DNA from: Cardiocondyla obscurior
Lineage: Eukaryota > Arthropoda > Insecta > Hymenoptera > Formicidae
NCBI RefSeq assembly: GCF_019399895.1
Contig: NC_091891.1
Coordinates: forward strand, 1,240,001-1,304,000
Reading direction: 5' to 3'
Length of the DNA: 64,000 bases
Positions within the stretch are counted from its first letter, which is position 1. Every line of letters starts with the position of its first letter. A model generated the notes under the pieces. The model did no database searches. It saw nothing but the letters and a program-made list of their open reading frames with translations, and was not told the origin of the DNA. Below are positions 11,241 to 23,219 of the stretch, piece by piece. Both the position numbers and the translations under genes were made by a program.

Positions 11241-14225
11241 CTCTCGCAAGAAAATTTCGTTCCCTGATTTACTCGGTAAATTTTTCGTTACCTTCTTCGT
11301 TTTTAATCCCTACAAGTATCGTCGTTTTTTTTTTAATTTCTCTTTACAAAGAAAATTCGAATTTGTTCTCGTAAGAGATTATTACAAGGAATCGAAAAGA
11401 AAAAAAATAAATAAGTAAACAATTTAATTATTTTTTCTGATATTTTGAATTATTACTTGCCCGTTGTCGTGATTCTCCTTTCTCCTTCCGCACTTTTTTT
11501 CTAACGAGCATTGCCGCCATTCGTAAATGGAATAGGAGGCGTCATCGGTCGCTTTTAACGCAATCAATAGCAAGCGGGGACACTTACCGACGACAATTTT
11601 CCTCTTCCACCCCCCCCGCGCGCGACCCGCGGGGTACAGAGTCCGGCGATCAGCAAAGTTTCTCGCGCACCAGCGCGCAGCGCCGATTCATCCCTTCGTC
11701 CTCCGTTTTCTCAACGGCCGTCTCGTGCTGGCAGGGACTTCGCCGGTTCTCCCGCCGCGGTCCTTCTATTGTCCTGCCGTCAAAATCACCCGGCCAGACA
11801 CAGCCATTATAGCTTTCACCGGAACCGTCTTGGTGACTAACGCGAGAAAGAAATACCCCGAGTCCTCCGTAGGATTCCCCTCGTAAGAGTTTCGTCTCGA
11901 CCGCGGTCGAGGCCGGTGCTGGGGTTACTCGAGTTTAGCTTTGTGTCACGATGATTTCCGGAAAAGTCGTTCCCGACGGGATAACGCGTCCGAACGTCAC
12001 ACGTCCCAGACGTCAGGGGCACGCGCGCGTCTCTCCCTGTATTTGGCAGATCCTGCGCAGAAGGCAGCGGCAACCTCCGAATTAATTTGATCGCCGTGTG
12101 CTAGGGTGCGCCCGTTACAGCGCGGAGGGATGCTGCGCTGGACCATCGACTAGCGTGCCCTGGCGGGTCGAAGATCAGCCCCGTGAGCGTCTTGTTACCA
12201 TCGGGAAAAGGAAAATCATACCGGAGAGAAGCGAAAGAAGTCGCTAGTTGCCGGATGTATGTATACATATTTCACAAAAACGTGTATTTTTTTAAATAAC
12301 GACGCTATTCGTGCAAAATGCTGATAAAACGCTGAAGATAATCTTTTATACGGTAGCAGCGGTTAAAGAGTCCGAAATTAAGAGGTTTTGGAAGTTGGGA
12401 TATACGTTTTAAAGATTAATCAGGAAGATGGAGGACTGCCAAATGAAGTTTTCATTAGGAATAAATTTATATCAACCTTGCCACTTGACTCTCGGTAAGG
12501 AAATTATTTTTTAAATTATTATTATTAATTATGATATGATATTTCAATAATCTATGCTCTTTTGCGCTCAATTGAGAGAAAAAAAAAAAAGGTTTACCGT
12601 GCGCTTTGATTTTTCTTTGTCTAAATATTTGACGTAATCGATATGCGGCAATATTTATATTACACTGATATAAATACTGAAATATTTAGCGCCGCTATAA
12701 ACGCGTTTAACTTATTAATATTCCGGCAATGGGTTACCGCTTGTCGGCCTTGTTTCTAAAATTTGATAGCATGCTTATATTAACTCCTGCAATATTCTCT
12801 TAATTAGACGCGCGAGATCTCTGCTCGTCCCTCCGCTGTCGCAAAGAAACTCACGTCGATCTCGCGCGATTGTCCCATAAATTAAATTAAATTTTCTTTC
12901 CCCGATTTTTTCGCCCGGGCCGCCGTCCGTCGTGTTTACGGCTTGCCGGCATATATCGTCATCGAACGCGATTAACGAACCCACGTTAGCACGCGAAAAA
13001 AACACCGCGAGCATCGTCGAGGATACCGAGACAATTCGGCGACGGCCGTCGTCCCCTCTGCGTGTGAATCACCCCCGTCTCCCGCACGCCACCCCCCCAG
13101 TTTCGTCCACCCTGCCGCGAACGAACGGGTGACCCCGGTTCTACTTTTGCGTCGACGTGCGCGTGCATGCGTGCGTGCGTACGTACGTAACGTGCGCTCG
13201 TGTCGGTAAGTGTTTGTCTGCGTTTACCGTAAACACGACGCGAAGTAATAATATTCTGCGTTACCGGAGAGCCCAGGAGCTCTCACGTCGTAGACGCCCG
13301 TAACTTCGACATTTCATAAATTATATCGAAGAACTTAAATGAGGCACCGCTGTTTACGCGCGCACTTTAATTTGCGGCCTGCGAGAATAATTAATGTCTT
13401 TCGAATGAGAGGTAAACTGCCGGATATTGCACGCGTGAAATATTATAAATTCCCGGAAGCGCGTCGGAAATAAATTCTCGCCTGCGGCTGAGCTAAGCTG
13501 AAAGCGTCTCTCGTTGCGACTTGTATTTTAGGGGAATGGGGCATTAAAACGTGAAGAAAGACTTGCGCAAGCAGCTGTAAAATAAAAATAATTACTTTCG
13601 TAAATATAACAAGCGTTGAATCAATCATTGAAAGTGAGTTTCATAAATAGTAAAAAAATGTCAAGGATGGATATACTTAAAAGAGCGTAACGATTTAGTG
13701 CAAAATAAATTTATAAATTTAAAAATAAACCGAGAACTTTATAATATTTAGATTTCCATTTTCTCGTAAGCGGCTTCCGAATGAAAAGATTGAATTATTG
13801 AGGCGGGCGTTTCGATGTACTTGATTTTCGCTCGCTCGTTCGCTCGTGAGATACGCGTAAGATTTCTGGGTCGAGCAGCCGTAGTACCTCAAGATTTATT
13901 GTTTCCTTCACACCGTGAAATACTCCGAGATTTTGAAAATAATTGCGAACGCATCTGCATCCTTGTGCCGCACGAAATTCGTAACGCCGGTGCATTTGAA
14001 TCCACTGACAGGAAACCGTAACTCATTGCTGTCGACGACATTATCGAGAAAAAAGAGAACAAGATCTATTCTAGTTATTATTCTTTTTTTTTTTCCATTT
14101 ATATCGCATCATATTTCCGTATTTCACGCACTCGTTCTATAATAATCAAGCGTATCGAAAAGATTTGCTCTGAAAGGATTAAATGCGATCGTCACCACCC
14201 TCGATAACATTATCAGGAAGCAGGC
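11241..14225. other. Oli upstream region, no coding gene seen
   Basis: For the minus-strand Oli gene this is the 5' flank. A GC-rich block at about 11,600-12,130 (including a C8 run and CGCG clusters near 11,610) is a plausible CpG-rich promoter or 5'UTR, but I cannot fix a start site. The rest alternates AT-rich DNA with a GC-richer patch at 12,890-13,220. A GTGC/GTAC simple repeat lies at 13,157-13,196. Short ORFs here lack domains. Confidence 0.5.
13157..13196. repeat. GTGC/GTAC simple repeat
   Basis: A run of GTGC, GCGT and GTAC tetranucleotide units. Confidence 0.7.
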
Positions 14226-14415
14226 TCTGTCCTAATTATTTCCGAAAGGAAAGACGCGCATTGACGAGCGACCGAGAGGCAGACCGGAGGAGCGGTAGGG
14301 GGGCAAAAATATCTCGCATGTACGCATATCTAATCGGTTGCATCGTTCTACGCGTATAGATCGCGAATCCAATGATAAAGAAGGACAGATAGATATAGGT
14401 GGATAGATAAACGAA

Positions 14416-14462
14416 GCGAGAGAAAGAGAGAGAGAGAGAAAGGTGGAGAGAGACAGAGAGAA
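14416..14462. repeat. GA-rich microsatellite
   Basis: A (GA)n run with interruptions, inside the left, purine arm of island C. Confidence 0.75.
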
Positions 14463-14535
14463 TTGTGGTTGGCGCTCGGGGGTGGTTTTCGGGCCGACCG
14501 ACGGGCGGCCGGACTCCTGAGGGATGAGGGACGAT

Positions 14536-14557
14536 GAGGGTTGCCAAGGCAACCCTC
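14536..14557. promoter_or_regulatory. Perfect X-box (RFX) palindrome
   Basis: The core GTTGCCAAGGCAAC at 14,540-14,553 is a canonical 14-mer X-box with a 2-bp spacer. The palindrome extends outward by GAGG/CCTC to 22 bp with no mismatch except the AA centre. It is the strongest X-box of the window. Confidence 0.7.
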
Positions 14558-15487
14558 CGTGCCAGCCAGCCTCGGCTTACTTTAGCCCGCTCGCTCTCGC
14601 GATCAATACAGCATTCCCCGGTGAGCTCCCGGACCAAACGCACCCTCTCCCCTTTCTGCCCCTCGTCGTTGTTCCCTCTGCTTTCCCCGCTGCCCGTCGT
14701 ACTCCTCCGCATCTACCCCGCGAACCCTTCATCCGCGCCTCCTTCTCCTTACGTGCCTCTCCACGTGCGCATTACCGTCGACCGTCACAAACCAACCCCC
14801 TCGTGTCCTTTTCGCCTCGCCCCGTCATCTCGCGATTCCCTTCTCCGTTTATCTTCGACTGTGTTTTCCTCTGTTGCTCTCTATCTTTATTCCCCTCCCT
14901 TTCCCCCCCTTTCCTCTTTCTTGCCCGATGAATTTGGCTCGAAGATCTCGTTTTATGCGACATTTGTGCACTTGAAACGCTTCTAAATTTGTTTATTTAC
15001 GAATTAGCGCCCTTTTCGGCGATCGCAGCGGCGATCGTAACGAGCCACTCGAGAGTACGGCTATAAACAAAACTAACAAGTTCAGCTACTCGATATCGCG
15101 ATAAAAAAAATATGATATTGGATATGGTATCGTGAAAAATACAAAGCGAATGTTATATCGATATCAGTAAATTGTTTTTTTTTTCTTTTTTATTTCGTTG
15201 TATCCAGAAACGGTATTAAAAATTGTATTTAAAAAATCATATTTTTATTCATGATATCGACAAATAATTATCACATTTTTTTACCTACGTGGCCTTTGAT
15301 AACAAAGCAATCATTAGCAGCGCCGTGCAGAATCACGCTCCGGGAATTTTGGCCGGGAAGCCTGAATTCGGATTCACAGTACCTTCGATTCGATCGCAGC
15401 TCAAGCCCTATCGTCAAAATTAACCCTTCCAATAACCGATCGCTTATCGAGTGACAGAGAGCGATTGAGCGAAAGAGTGAGAAACAG

Positions 15488-15510
15488 AAAGAGAGAGAGA
15501 GAGAGAGAGA
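15488..15510. repeat. GA dinucleotide microsatellite
   Basis: Near-perfect (GA)n run of about 23 bp. Confidence 0.8.
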
Positions 15511-15824
15511 TTGGGCGAGAGGCAGGGAGAAAGTTAAATAATTAATCTGCCGATTCGATTAACGTAAGCTCGCGCGATATTCTCGCGTGATCCCCGCTGA
15601 AGGATCTAGGGCGCAATTAATTTTAATCAAACCGCGTCGCGACTTTTACTTAGAGGAAGGAGGCAAGAAGAGTGTAAATAAAATTTCGACTTCTTTCTCT
15701 TTTGTGCGCACGACTGCTCTCTTTCTCCATCCTATTGCTTTGCATTTTAATTGCATTTCAGTATGCGACCCGCTTTGCATGTTAAAGCCGACCGCGAGCC
15801 CACTTATTGCAAAGGGGTGCGGGC

Positions 15825-15960
15825 GCGTCGCGAGGGGAGGGATGAAGCGAGAGACGATGAGCGACTCGTTACGCGCCGTTGATGCACAGGGGCGTCGTCG
15901 TCATCGTCATCCTCGTCATCGTTGTCGTCGTCGCCGTCGCCGTCGCCGGCCCGGCACGAA
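15825..15960. other. Purine/pyrimidine switch island L, no X-box
   Basis: Purine-rich to about 15,865 (GAGGGGAGGGATGAAGCGAG), then a TCG/TCC/GTC-type trinucleotide-rich pyrimidine stretch at 15,893-15,955. No X-box is seen at the switch. Confidence 0.35.
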
Positions 15961-16894
15961 TTTGGTCCACGGATCATCCCGCGAGCGAGCGGCGGCTGCC
16001 TGCCGTCCGCTATCGACAGTTTTCCCAATCGTATCCGTTCCGGAGAATATTCCCCTCCGTTCAACCCCTCGTTCTCCTCTCTTCTTCCCGCTGCCGCTGT
16101 TTTCCACCCCTCGCCCGCCGCCGACGCTGGGTGTCGCCGTGAACGCCGCGATGCAACGTGCGCCCTCGTCGTTGCACGCGATGCAAAAATCATTATACCG
16201 TGACGAAGTCAGTCATCCCGACGAATGAAGATTGTTCCAAGAGTAATTTGCTCTTCGGTTTTTATTTCTTTTATTTAATTATTATTTTTTTTTATCTATT
16301 TATTTTATTTGTTTTATTTTTTTTTCTTTTTTTCTTTTTTTTGGTCTTTTGCAATTTGTGTAGTCGAAGCATGTAAATCAAATTGAATTAAATTACTCGT
16401 GGCGGAGAGCGAGCTAATTAAAATAATTTGAATTAAATTAAATTGGCTCCGGTGCCTCTCTCTTTGTCTTCTCTTTGCGTAAATAAATCGCGACAGAGCA
16501 AGTGCGGGCTGAAAGAACTGAAAGAAAGCCGGGTACAATAAAGGAGCGAAGACTGATTGATCCCATAGTGAATTCATTCTCAAGAACGACGTTCCTTCTT
16601 GTCACGAGCACAAAAATAGCGTACGACGTCATAAACATAAATCAAACAATAATGCCGCTTGTACACGTCAGCGATATGATTTTTCCGCGGCGAGAAAAAG
16701 GGACGTTCGCCTCCCCACCTGCCACGGTCCCTTTTCCATTTTAACGCGATATATTGTGGAAAAGGATCCCGTGAAAAATGAAAGGACTGCCGCGTCGCGC
16801 CGAGTCAGCGGTGTCGTTCGCGCCGGAAACGGTCGGGTAACGTCAAATTAAAGTAACGCCGTGTGGAACCCCGGCCTGAATCGCGTGCGCAGCT

Positions 16895-16931
16895 CGGCGG
16901 CGGCGGCGACGGCGGCGGCGGCGGCGGCGGC
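16895..16931. repeat. CGG trinucleotide repeat
   Basis: About a dozen GGC/CGG units with one GAC interruption, in GC-rich non-coding DNA. Confidence 0.85.
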
Positions 16932-18739
16932 TGGGAAACCGGGCGAGCCGAGGGTGAAGAACGAGAGAAGATCATTTCCCAACGTCCGGGTTTAATTGAT
17001 GACGGCCGGTTCGCTGAAAGTCGCCCCGCGCGCGCCGCCGATCGATCCCGCAGGCTCACTTTCCCACAGGAAACGCACGGGCTGACGGCGTCGGGCGGTC
17101 ATCCAGCGCCGCGTAAAACGCTACATATTAATTGCACAATCGCGCCGCGATCTGTGAGCCACGTGAGAAACTTCTTCCTCGTTAAGCGCTTTCGCACGTG
17201 AAACTGGAGTTGCCTGCGCTACTCGCATCTTCGCGAGGGAGAAGGCCAATGTTAAATAATTAATGTGAACTGTCGCAGATGATAACGCGTGGGGTAACAA
17301 TAATAATTTCCACGCGGTCACGTAGAATTAATGAGTCGGGGAAGTACATGTGAAATCATAATCAACGATGAGAAATATATATTTCTACCACGAGATTTAA
17401 AATTTAAATTGTGGAATATTTTTTTATATAATTATAACACTTTATTAAAAAATAAAAGAAAAATAAAAATCCTTTTCAATATATTCCGTTTCTTATCTAT
17501 TTGTTACGCGCCACTGTTTTCGTACTTCTTGAACGCAACTTATCAAACGGTATTAAATCGTAGCGATATTTTTTATTGCAACGTTATATTCGCGGAGAAG
17601 AGAGATGATACGTATACACGAGTAAAGAAGGGAACTTTTAGTGGACGGCAGCCCGCGAGTCCTTTGAAAATCCCCATGCCGAGGAAACATAAGAAGACCC
17701 ACTTCGTCATCTTCCTCGTAAATTTAACGACGCGCGAGCGGGATCCGCGAGGAGACGGCTCGCGAGGAGCGGAGAAAAAAGCTCCTTGCCGGAAGATTAA
17801 CGAAGTAGGGGGGGTGGATCAGAAGGGGAGGAAAGGACGAACGATGGAACTTCGTCCTTACTTCACGTTTCGCCGAGTTCCACGCTGTCGAGGAAAATAA
17901 GAACGTAGAATTGAAATCCTGAGAAAGGCTTGCTAATGAAGTTTCTCACCGTCCTATGTCAGACGCAACTGTTTCTCCCTCTCATTTCCACATCTACGAA
18001 GATGTTATTTTTGAATCGGGGAGCCCAAGAAAATTGTGAGACCACTTAGCCGAGAAGGACAAGTTTACTTTTGTTCTTTCAAGGACACGTAAGAGCACCC
18101 CGAGAACACTTTCGACGCGAAATATTAGCGCGGGAGCGTCTGCGCCAAGTAAATCCGTGTCGTATTATTGGACGATGTATCTCGGAACGAAAACGTCATT
18201 GATCGTGGCGTATTCCAGTTACCTCAGATCCAGTTTAACGCATAATTTTAGACAGAAGAATAAAGTTACATTTATACATAACTAAGTGCCTTACACTTGT
18301 ACAACATATATGTTAAATTTTCCATTTATAAATCTGACTGATATTTTAATAACGTTAACGTATATACAATTGTATTCAACCGCAGACATGAAGAATCTAT
18401 TTTCAATCACGTTCATGGATTTATTAAAAAAATAATGCTCGCGTCGATTATCACTCTTTCACCAACGGTCACGAATAAATATGGAAATGAGGAAAATATT
18501 TTGGCGGACAAAGCTCGCTCGATGCTCGTTCGGGCGGTCTTCGATTTTCCGCGAGAAAGCAAGCGCGGAGCTATAAAACACGACGAGCGAGCGAGGGGAG
18601 CAACGACTGGCCCAAAGAAGCCAACAACCCCCGAGGCGTCTCCCTGTTTACCTCGCGCGAGATACAGCTTGAATTAAAATCGCGAAATACAATTTTTTTT
18701 TAATTCACCATTTATCTTCGTCGCGCGTCTCGCGCGTCC

Positions 18740-19320
18740 CACTCTCCGTTGGGAAAACTCGCGGCAGTGTCGGGAAAAATTTTCGCGGCAAATTTTCCAG
18801 TCACGCATTTTCGCGGTGTATTCTCCCCCGCGAGTTTCCTCGTCACGAAGCCGCCCCGTTGCATATATTTTTGTGCTTTTTTTTTTTTTTTTCCCTCGGC
18901 GCGAATTGTCTCGCGTCGTAAATTTCTCGTTACAAATTCCCCGCCTCTCTCCCTTCATTCGGTTGTAAATGCTTCCTTTACCGTGCCATTTTCTCCTCAC
19001 AAACTCTCTCTTTCCCTCTTTCTCTCTTTTTCGTCATGCATTTCTCCATCTTACTTATCTCGCAACACATTTTTCCTGCAAAACCCTTTTTTTTATCACG
19101 GATTTTCTCGTTTTACGCCCGTTTATTTTCCACGTTTTCTCATCTACTCGCTTCTTCACGCCTCCTTTCATCAGCTTCTTCATTACGACTTTTTACGCCG
19201 TTGCTCTCCTAGCCACACATTTCTCCTACCTCTTATCACACATTTTTTTTCTCCAAAAGCCCATTTCTATCACTCTTCTCCACCATTTGCTCTAAATTTT
19301 TCCATCTAATTTTTACTTTT
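18740..19320. repeat. Degenerate pyrimidine-rich minisatellite-like block
   Basis: About 580 bp in which a loose unit recurs: CACA or CACG, then ATTTTTC or ATTTCTCC. Examples lie near 18,800, 18,929, 18,997, 19,033, 19,063, 19,211 and 19,238, some spaced about 27-30 bp. The strand is T/C-rich throughout. This suggests a decayed tandem repeat. The long frames through it are phenylalanine-, serine- and leucine-rich artefacts. Confidence 0.4.
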
Positions 19321-19565
19321 CTTCGACGCAATTTTCGCCGTACGTTTCTCCGTTTTTTCAGCTTCGTTTTGTCGGTTTCCCACAGCATCCGCGAAAGCCC
19401 GGGAGCGCGAAAGACCGGCAAAAGAAGCGGAGGCAAGCGAGGCGGAAAAGAGAAGGAATAGCGCAAATGAAATTTAATAAAATTTCAAGCTCGCTGGTCT
19501 TTCGCACTCGGACATAGTAGTCACGATATATACTATCGCGAAGAGGATGGCCGGGTCCGTTGGCG

Positions 19566-19579
19566 GTCACCATGGCGAC
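19566..19579. promoter_or_regulatory. X-box (RFX) site
   Basis: GTCACCATGGCGAC has half-sites GTCACC and GGCGAC with the AT centre most typical of X-boxes. It fits RYYNYY-N2-RRNRAC. Confidence 0.6.
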
Positions 19580-19763
19580 GCAGCATCCCGCACCCCGTGA
19601 CGTCACCGCTCCATCGATCCACGCACCCCTCTACGGTTATCGCTGCCGGCCCCACCATCTCTGTAACCCACAGCAGCCTCCACCGCTACCATCATCGCCG
19701 GCATCGGCAACCCTCCTCTCCGGTCGTCGGTGTCTGACTCCCCTTTTCTCGTCCGCGTTCCCG

Positions 19764-19786
19764 GTCTCTCTCTCTCTCTCTCTCTC
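19764..19786. repeat. TC dinucleotide microsatellite
   Basis: (TC)n run inside the right arm of island D. Confidence 0.8.
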
Positions 19787-20896
19787 GCGCCCTCCGGCAC
19801 CCCTTTTCACCCCGTTGCGCGCTCTCTCTCTCTTTCTCTCTCCTTCTCCCTCTCTTTTTTTTCCTTCTCTCTTTTTCCTCCATCTTTCTTCGTCCGTCCT
19901 GTTACTTTTAACTAATTATGGTTTCTTACATATTTTATTTCTATCGCGTGCTTTATTCCGGGAAATCCCGGCCGGGATTAAAAGGACCTCTTCCTTAAAA
20001 GAGGCGCGCTCTCCATCTCCCTCCCTCCTCTTTCCCTCGTCGTTATATTTCAACCCCCTGGCCAGCGTCTAAGTTCAATTAGCCCGACGTGATTTCTGCT
20101 TATTTTGTACACGCATCTCCGCTTTAACGCAAATTCATACGCGACTTTTGACTTCGATCGATGAATTATTAAAAAAAAAATTAATGTTACTGCTTTTTTA
20201 ACTTTATCGTCTAATTATTCTGTCTCTTTCACGGGTCGTGTACACCGTGCCTTCATTAGGTGTCTGTTTACATAATTTTACTTCTTCCCTTCGTTATACT
20301 TGTACGTAACTCTATCTTTCTTGTTCTATTTACACCATATCGTCATTTTCTTTCAATCTCGCGGTCCATCTTTCTCCTTACCGTGTATATTCCGTATACA
20401 CGTCACGTTTTTATTATTCTTCTACATTTTATATGCATAATAACACGATCTAAGGACTTATTTCATCATTAATATGTACGAACGTTCTATCGTTCACCCT
20501 CACCTTCCTATCTTTTTCTCGCCCTTTCTCTCACTCTCTCTCTTTCTTCCCCGACTCCGCTGCGTATTTTATATACATTTTGCATTCCCAGTTGCGTTCA
20601 CCGTATGTTTACACGAACGTCGCGGCCATTTTTATTCCCCCACTGGAAATTAATCTCCCCGGCCACGCGAGCGCTCTTTGTGCATCTCGAAGCGAATGTA
20701 CACTCTCATGGCATCATCCACGATCCCGTAAATATAAATAAATGCATTTCCTCCCTCTACCCCGGCATTTCCATTTTCCTCTCTCTCTCTCTCTCTCCTG
20801 CTCGCGGCAATCCATTACTCTTCCCTCTCCGGCGTGGAGACGCGCGTGCACTCATGCATGCGTTTACGCGCGCATGTTACTCACGCGAGCGGCTAG

Positions 20897-20937
20897 TACG
20901 CACGCACGCGCGCGTGCACGCACATGCACGCACACGT
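20897..20937. repeat. CACG-type simple repeat
   Basis: Interrupted ACGC/CACG/GCAC tetranucleotide run with high CpG. Confidence 0.7.
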
Positions 20938-21539
20938 ATTTGGCATACACGAGGAAAGTGAGTAACCTTGCTGATGGCTGACCGGCCGGCCGGCCGGTGT
21001 GGACGCTGGATGCTGGCACCTCCGAGTCTATCTTCTCTTCGGAACGGTTACGCCGAGGCATCGGGAACGATCAGGTGAAGGGGAGGAGGACCGAGGAGGA
21101 ATCAATCGATAAAAAGAAGGTATGCACAGCCTCTTTCCGATGGTATCGATATTGCTCGATGTTCAAAGGTCGATGGTAGCTTGGAAATAGCGATACGGCG
21201 AACGTGATTTTGTCACACCGTTCTGATATATTAATATCGCAAAAATGCAGACGCAACTGATGAGCGATACAAAACTGGGAGCAGAGGAAAAGGGACTCGA
21301 GGGAGGTATCTTATTATAATTTAAATTATGATTTAATATACAGGCTTGAAAGATTGGAAAAAAAAAAATTATTTTAAATATGTATATAATTTGAAAAAAT
21401 TGTAATGTGTGTTCGCAATGTGACTGCTCTACGAGGCCATCGAAGATTCGTGTAGTCAATCGATCGTTGTCGCGATATCGACATTAGATTCGCCGAGTTT
21501 CAAAGTATAGGTCGCATCACCACGGGTGCTGGGGACGCT

Positions 21540-21800
21540 CGGGGGGATGAACGAAGGAGAACAAAGTTGATATGCCGGACCAGAAACAGCGGCGGCCCTT
21601 ATTTCTGTGACTCGTCCGGTGCACCCTTCGGGTAGCGGATCGCATTATCGATCGAAGGATGGTCGGGATGGGAAAGGGGGAAAGGGCTCGTCCAGCACGT
21701 CCGTGTTCCCCTCATCCCGCAGTTCCCTTTCTCTCTCCTAGCGTCCCTTCGCCACCCGTCTCGCCTTTCCCCGTCCGTCCCTTTCTGATTCCGTCTCTCT
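21540..21800. other. Purine/pyrimidine switch island J, no X-box
   Basis: The plus strand changes from GGGATGGGAAAGGGGGAAAGG (ending about 21,688) to C/T-rich sequence from about 21,708 onward. The switch point (about 21,690-21,706) holds TCCAGCACGTCC-type sequence instead of an X-box. Confidence 0.35.
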
Positions 21801-23219
21801 CCCGTTATCCCGCGAGCTCCTCGGTTTTCGTTATTTAATTAAATCCTCTTACGATGTAAAGGACGAGGATTCTGCCAGGGGAGGAACACCCGTCGTGGTT
21901 CCTTTATTTCTTTTTACGGCCATGCTTGCGCAAGAGAAACTAGGGAATGATAATGAGAAGCAAGTGAAAGCCGGCAGGAAAGGTGTGCTTTTCACCAGTT
22001 AAGAACGCCAATTAAAAGCTCTTACGCAGCAACGCGATTGCTGACGCGTTGTTTGAAATTTTCCGCACTTCTTACGCGCTTAAAGTAAATCTTGATTGAT
22101 ATAATCGGCAAAAATTGAAAATTATGCGTTGACGCAGCAAATCTATTGTTACGCGTAAATGTAAAATCGTCTATTAATAAAGCTAAGAGAAAATCTATTA
22201 CGTTGCGTGTCGCGCAATCGTGAATAACGTTCTTCGTTAGCATGTGAGAATTATGACAAAATCTCGAGACGCGACAGATTCAGCCTCTTAAGAAGGGATT
22301 GTGTGGTTTATGTTACCGCAGCTGCGGCGTGGGAAGCGTGACTGAATGTCATCTCTTTGAATAATATTCTCTTTCTCTCTCTCTGTATGTCTCTCTCTCT
22401 TAAAGTGTTTCTGGTTCCTTCGGATAAAGACGATAGAGGCAACGATACCGGTCTTTTACTTCGCCCATCCCGTTCGGTCTTTCGCGCGACCGTCCGTTAG
22501 AGACGCGCACGGAGGTTGCCGGCCTCCCAGCTGATCCCGAATTTTATCTCCCCCGTGGACCACTCGGGGGCGGTCGCCGTCCCGATGGAGCTAGACAGTG
22601 TGACGCCGTGCAGTCTCGGAGCGGATTTTCACCCTCGGTACAACACACCCGAAGGTTGCACGCCACCGTCAACCCTCCGAACCTCCGACTCGCCGCGTGC
22701 GTCGCTCGACGTCAAGAACGAGCGTTCGCGACGATCGAACATCGATCGCGATGCAAACGAGACGGGAGCAGGCCGAACAGTGATCTCAAAACACGCGCGG
22801 GTGAAGAGAGAAAGAGCAAAAGAGAGAGTTTTATGTAAATTATGATATCTCGCTACATATATATTTTTTACTACATATTTTTATATGTAATTTAGTATTT
22901 AAAAATTGTATTTTTTTATCTACAGCTTTATCACAAAAACTTATAATTTTCTTAATAATAATTTTAATTTTAATTAATATAGTCGTTTTTTTTTTTACAT
23001 ATTCGAAAATCGGGGCTGCAATAGAATTTACACCGGGACCTCGATCATCTTTTTCACTCGCGACGGCTCCCTTCGCTTTTACGAACCATTTACCATCGCG
23101 TAGCTACTATCCTCCGTCATTCCTTTGTCGCTCGAGGTTAATCAGAAAAAAAAGCAGATCGTGCAATGGACTTTTATCGATTCCGACCGAATGTTGGGCC
23201 CCGAGTGCAGCCTTGACAG

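Larger units (their letters stand above)
14240..14935. promoter_or_regulatory. Purine/pyrimidine switch island C with X-box
   Basis: One of the clearest examples. The plus strand is mostly purine from about 14,262 to 14,530, including a GA microsatellite near 14,416-14,462. A 22-bp perfect palindrome follows at 14,536-14,557. The strand is then overwhelmingly pyrimidine from about 14,600 to 14,930. Opposing 106-158-aa frames are by-products of the skew (runs of S, L, P or R, E). Confidence 0.55.
14940..19375. other. Intergenic stretch, no coding gene recognised
   Basis: Contains a GA microsatellite (15,488-15,510), a purine-to-pyrimidine switch island without X-box (15,825-15,960), a T-rich block (16,260-16,345), a CGG trinucleotide repeat (16,895-16,931) and a degenerate pyrimidine-rich repeat block (18,740-19,320). 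A 189-codon open frame at 17,331-17,900 (+) is unusually long for AT-rich DNA. It matches nothing I know and has no splice context, so I do not call it a gene. Confidence 0.5.
19378..19900. promoter_or_regulatory. Purine/pyrimidine switch island D with X-box
   Basis: Purine-rich at 19,382-19,470, mixed sequence to 19,560, X-box at 19,566-19,579, then C/T-rich from 19,581 to about 19,900 with a (TC)n run at 19,764-19,786. CAGCATCCC begins 2 bp after the X-box, as in islands E and (8 bp after) G. Confidence 0.5.
19905..23215. other. Intergenic stretch, no coding gene recognised
   Basis: T-rich DNA at 20,100-20,600, CACG/GCAC simple repeats at 20,897-20,937, (CCGG)4 at 20,981-20,997, and a purine-to-pyrimidine switch at 21,540-21,800. 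A GC-richer block at 22,430-22,800 includes an isolated GTTGCC half-site near 22,515. An AT-rich block lies at 22,840-23,020. Open frames are short and without recognisable domains. Confidence 0.5.

Noticed and set aside
15587..16228. 213-codon open frame on the plus strand
   Set aside because: Contains long His/Arg runs from a trinucleotide-rich segment and has no family similarity.
17331..17900. 189-codon open frame on the plus strand
   Set aside because: Unusually long for AT-rich DNA, but no recognisable domain, no splice context, and composition changes midway from Asn/Ile/Phe-rich to Arg/Lys/Gly-rich following the local DNA.
21722..21741. Resemblance to miR-14 (CTTTCTCTCTCCTA)
   Set aside because: miR-14 is conserved exactly in insects; this match has mismatches, lies in a generic C/T tract, and has no paired hairpin arm.
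22515..22528. GTTGCCGGCCTCCC as an X-box
   Set aside because: Only the left half-site is present.
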